Shown here piece by piece: positions 61,388-64,000 of a DNA stretch of 64,000 nucleotides (its first letter is position 1; every line of letters begins with the position of its first letter). The translations under genes and the position numbers were made by a program. Below the pieces are notes generated by a model, which made no database searches, was not told where the DNA came from, and saw only the letters and a list, made by a program, of their open reading frames with translations. The stretch is from contig NZ_SPQL01000002.1 of assembly GCF_004570385.1 (NCBI RefSeq), forward strand, positions 421,290 to 485,289, read 5' to 3'. Source of the stretch: Blastococcus sp. CT_GayMR19. Its GTDB lineage: Bacteria; Actinomycetota; Actinomycetes; Mycobacteriales; Geodermatophilaceae.

Positions 61388-61521
61388 CGTAGCGAGTTCC
61401 CGCTGCGGCGCGGTACCCGCTGCCGCGCCGCGGTCCCGCTGCGGCCGGTACCGCCCCGCCACCGGGCTGCCGATGAAGAACGGGTGACCCTCCGCCTGTC
61501 CTGCCTCCCGAGGACGGGCGC

Positions 61522-63567
61522 ATGAAGGGCATGGGGAAGATGGCCGTCCCCATCGGCGTCGTCGCGATCGTCCTCATGCTGGTCGTGCCACTGCCGGCGG
61601 CGCTGATCGACATGCTGCTCGCGATCAACATCACGGCCTCGCTGCTGATCCTGCTGGTCGCGATGCAGATCAAGAAGCCGCTGGACTTCGCCGTCTTCCC
61701 GTCGCTGCTCCTCGTGGCGACCCTGTTCCGGCTGTCGCTGAACGTCTCCTCCACCCGGCTGGTGCTCACCGACGGCTACGCCGGAAAGGTCATCGAGGCC
61801 TTCGGGCACTTCGTGATCGGCGGCTCGCTGGTCGTCGGTCTGGTGATCTTCCTGATCCTGACCATCGTGCAATTCGTGGTCATCACGAACGGTGCCGGCC
61901 GTGTGGCCGAGGTCGGCGCCCGGTTCACCCTCGACGCCATGCCCGGTAAGCAGATGGCGATCGACGCCGACCTGAACGCCGGCCTGATCAACGAGAACCA
62001 GGCCCGCAAGCGCCGCCACGAGGTCACGGCCGAGGCCGACTTCTACGGCTCGATGGACGGTGCGTCGAAGTTCGTCAAGGGCGACGCCATCGCCGGCATC
62101 GTCGTCACGCTGGTCAACCTGATCGGCGGCTTCGCGATCGGTGTCATGCAGCGGGGCATGGAGCCCGGCGAGGCCGTCTCCACGTTCTCGCTGCTGACCG
62201 TCGGCGACGGCCTGGTCTCCATGATCCCGGCCCTGCTGATGTCCACCGCGACCGGCATCATCGTCACGCGCTCGGCCACCGAGGGCGACATGGGCACCGA
62301 CCTGCTCGCGCAGCTCGGGCGGTTCAAGCAGCCGATGCGGATCGCCGGTGGCGCGGCCATCGCGCTGTGCCTCATCCCCGGTCTCCCCAAGCTGCCGTTC
62401 CTGATCATCGGGGGCGCCTTCCTCATCATGGCTTCGCGCATGTCGGAGACGCCGGTGGTCGACGAGGAGGCGGAGGCCGCGGCGGCCGCCGCCGACAACG
62501 AGCCGAAGCCGGACTCCCCGGAGGCCATCGCCGAGAAGATGCGGGTCGACCCGCTCGAGCTCGAGGTGGCGTTCGACCTCGTGGAGCTGGTCGACACCGC
62601 CCGCGGCGGCGACCTGCTCGACCGGGTCAAGGCCCTGCGCCGCAAGGTCGCCATGGAGACCGGCCTGGTCATCCCGCTCGTCCGCACCCGGGACAACCTG
62701 GACCTGCCCGGCTCGCAGTACGTCATCTGGCTCAACGGCGTCCCCGCCGCGAAGGGCATCTCGCCGGCGGGCACCGTCCTGGCGATCGGCGACAACCTCG
62801 ACGGCATCCCCGGCAAGGCGACCCGGGAGCCGGTCTTCGGACTGGCGGCCAAGTGGGTCCCGGTCGAGCTGCAGCGTCAGGCGGAGATGTCCGGCGCCAC
62901 CGTCGTCGACCGCTCCTCGGTCATCACCACGCACCTGGCCGAGGTCGTCCGGCAGAACGCCGCGGACCTCCTAGGACGCGAGGACGTCCGGCTCCTCGTG
63001 GAGATGGTGCGACGCACGCACCCCATCGTCGTGGAGGAACTGACCCCCACCCTGCTCACCCTGGGAGAGGTGCAACGCGTGTTGCACGCGTTGCTCGAAG
63101 AGGGTGTGTCGATCCGGGACCTGGTGCGCATCTTCGAGGCACTCTCTGTACGTGCAAAGTCGTCCCCCGACCTCGACGGTCTCGTCGAGGCGGCCCGGGC
63201 GGCCCTGGGCCCGGCGATCAGTCATCCGTACGTGACACCCGACGAGCGCCTCCACGTCTTCACCCTCGAGCCGGGCTTCGAGCAGCGGCTCCTGGAGTCC
63301 ATCCGGCCGACGGACGCCGGCCTGGTGCTGGCCCTGGACGCCGCTGGCATCGACGCCCTCGTGCACGGCTGCAGCGGCATGCTCGAGGAGGCCGAACGTT
63401 CCGGCCTCTCCCCCGTCCTGGTGTGCTCCCCTCAGGTCCGCGCGGCCCTCTCGCGCCTGATGCGCCAGGTCCTTCCCCGGCTTCCGGTGATCTCCTACGC
63501 CGAGGTGTCCCGGACAGCGCAGATCGAATCGCTGGGAGTTGTGAGCGGTGCCGTTGCGATCCGTTGA
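61522..63567 (+). CDS. flhA: Flagellar export apparatus protein FlhA
   Basis: Largest export gate subunit, 681 residues. The N-terminal half has about eight membrane helices. The conserved FHIPEP-like loop is seen in DFAVFPSLLLVATLFRLSLNVSSTRLVL, and the inner loop in GARFTLDAMPGKQMAIDADLNAGLI. The C-terminal half is the cytoplasmic ring (about residues 310-681) that docks chaperone-substrate complexes, with TLLTLGEVQRVLHALLEEGVSIRDL. The GTG of flhF lies inside its last 20 bases. Confidence 0.97.
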   Translation: MKGMGKMAVPIGVVAIVLMLVVPLPAALIDMLLAINITASLLILLVAMQIKKPLDFAVFPSLLLVATLFRLSLNVSSTRLVLTDGYAGKVIEAFGHFVIGGSLVVGLVIFLILTIVQFVVITNGAGRVAEVGARFTLDAMPGKQMAIDADLNAGLINENQARKRRHEVTAEADFYGSMDGASKFVKGDAIAGIVVTLVNLIGGFAIGVMQRGMEPGEAVSTFSLLTVGDGLVSMIPALLMSTATGIIVTRSATEGDMGTDLLAQLGRFKQPMRIAGGAAIALCLIPGLPKLPFLIIGGAFLIMASRMSETPVVDEEAEAAAAAADNEPKPDSPEAIAEKMRVDPLELEVAFDLVELVDTARGGDLLDRVKALRRKVAMETGLVIPLVRTRDNLDLPGSQYVIWLNGVPAAKGISPAGTVLAIGDNLDGIPGKATREPVFGLAAKWVPVELQRQAEMSGATVVDRSSVITTHLAEVVRQNAADLLGREDVRLLVEMVRRTHPIVVEELTPTLLTLGEVQRVLHALLEEGVSIRDLVRIFEALSVRAKSSPDLDGLVEAARAALGPAISHPYVTPDERLHVFTLEPGFEQRLLESIRPTDAGLVLALDAAGIDALVHGCSGMLEEAERSGLSPVLVCSPQVRAALSRLMRQVLPRLPVISYAEVSRTAQIESLGVVSGAVAIR

Positions 63568-64000
63568 GGCCGCCACGCGCGACGATGCGATCGCCGCGGC
63601 GCGCGAACAGTTCGGCCCCACCGCCCGCGTGGTCGGCGTGCGCCGCGTCCGTTCCGGTGGCGTGCTCGGGTTCTTCGCCACGGAGCGATACGTGGCCGAG
63701 GTCGCCTCCGAGCCGGCCGGCCGGCCCGCCGTCCCGGTGCCCGCCGCGTCCCGGTCCTCGGACGACGCCCGCGACGAGGCGCCGTCCGACTTCTCCTCCC
63801 CGCTGGCCTCGGCCGCACCCGCGCGGGCCCGGGTCACCGCGCCCGCGCGCAACGGTGCCGCGGCGTGGGCGGCCGAGGCGGCGCGCACCTCCGTGTCCTC
63901 CCCTGCCTCTTCCCCGGCCATGGCACGGGTCGCTTCCCCCGCCGCGGCCGACGTCCGGCCGGTCACGGCGCCCCGGCCGGCGTCTCCGGCACGGACCGGG
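63548..64000 (+). CDS. flhF: Flagellar GTPase FlhF, N-terminal part (cut by window end)
   Basis: The open frame runs from the GTG at 63548 to the window edge (151 codons, no stop). The start region (EAATRDDAIAAAREQFGPTARVVGVRRVRSGGVLGFFATERYVAEV) matches the N-terminus of FlhF, the SRP-like GTPase that places flagella. It continues as an Ala/Pro/Ser-rich linker. The GTPase domain must lie beyond the window. It overlaps flhA by 20 bases. Confidence 0.85.
   Translation, partial: MPLRSVEAATRDDAIAAAREQFGPTARVVGVRRVRSGGVLGFFATERYVAEVASEPAGRPAVPVPAASRSSDDARDEAPSDFSSPLASAAPARARVTAPARNGAAAWAAEAARTSVSSPASSPAMARVASPAAADVRPVTAPRPASPARTG

Overview
The window is a stretch of very GC-rich (about 70 percent or more), gene-dense chromosome with frequent GTG starts and many 4-base stop/start overlaps. 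This points to a high-GC actinobacterium. The housekeeping genes between about 16.5 and 27.4 kb (DUF6542 - ispH - Rv1109c-like - xseA - xseB - DUF4245 - glpX - fum - gltA), with ychF nearby, follow the Mycobacterium Rv1098c-Rv1112 neighbourhood. A large flagellar locus sits next to it. A motile soil or stone actinobacterium such as a member of the Geodermatophilaceae is likely; that placement is inference from gene content, not from a marker gene.

Layout. (1) 0-1.2 kb: a tyrosine recombinase at the window edge, probably the end of an integrated element lying to the left. (2) 1.2-16.4 kb: ychF, then an accessory block. This holds a two-component system coupled to an ABC-2 exporter, two GAF-ANTAR proteins and a STAS protein, a GAF-GGDEF-EAL protein, a DrrAB-like exporter facing its TetR regulator across a long palindromic operator, an Ada/AlkA fusion plus Ogt alkylation-repair pair, and rmuC. 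(3) 16.5-27.7 kb: conserved housekeeping genes for isoprenoid precursors, exonuclease VII, fructose-1,6-bisphosphatase, fumarase and citrate synthase. (4) 27.8-31.6 kb: a secreted or anchored peptidoglycan-hydrolase-like protein, two unrecognised proteins and a non-coding stretch. (5) 31.6-64 kb: the flagellar locus.

The flagellar locus has a leftward arm (flgN-flgK-flgL-fliW-csrA, then an unrecognised protein and an unusual sigma-70-like protein) and a rightward arm (fliA, fliC, fliD-fliS-fliT-like, flgBC-fliE-fliFGHIJ, an NlpC/P60-SLT wall hydrolase, fliK-flgD-flgE, flbD-motA-motB-fliL, fliMN-fliOPQR-flhB, flhA, flhF). It encodes filament, junction, hook, proximal rod, MS ring, C ring, export gate, export ATPase and stator. 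flgF/flgG-type rod genes, flgM and chemotaxis genes are not in the window. Four rightward transcription units are preceded by the same promoter-like pattern, [CG]TCA-17 bp-GCCG, which I interpret as the FliA (sigma-28-like) promoter. The flagellin leader carries a CsrA-type GGA site on its ribosome binding site, matching the fliW-csrA pair nearby.

Most unusual points: a sigma-70-like protein with a large unrelated N-terminal domain beside csrA; a DrrA-like ATPase whose Walker A glycine is alanine; a wall-hydrolase protein whose NlpC/P60 catalytic histidine is aspartate; a bifunctional wall hydrolase in the place of FlgJ; and a family of paired perfect palindromes at gene ends. No rRNA, tRNA, CRISPR array or insertion sequence was seen.
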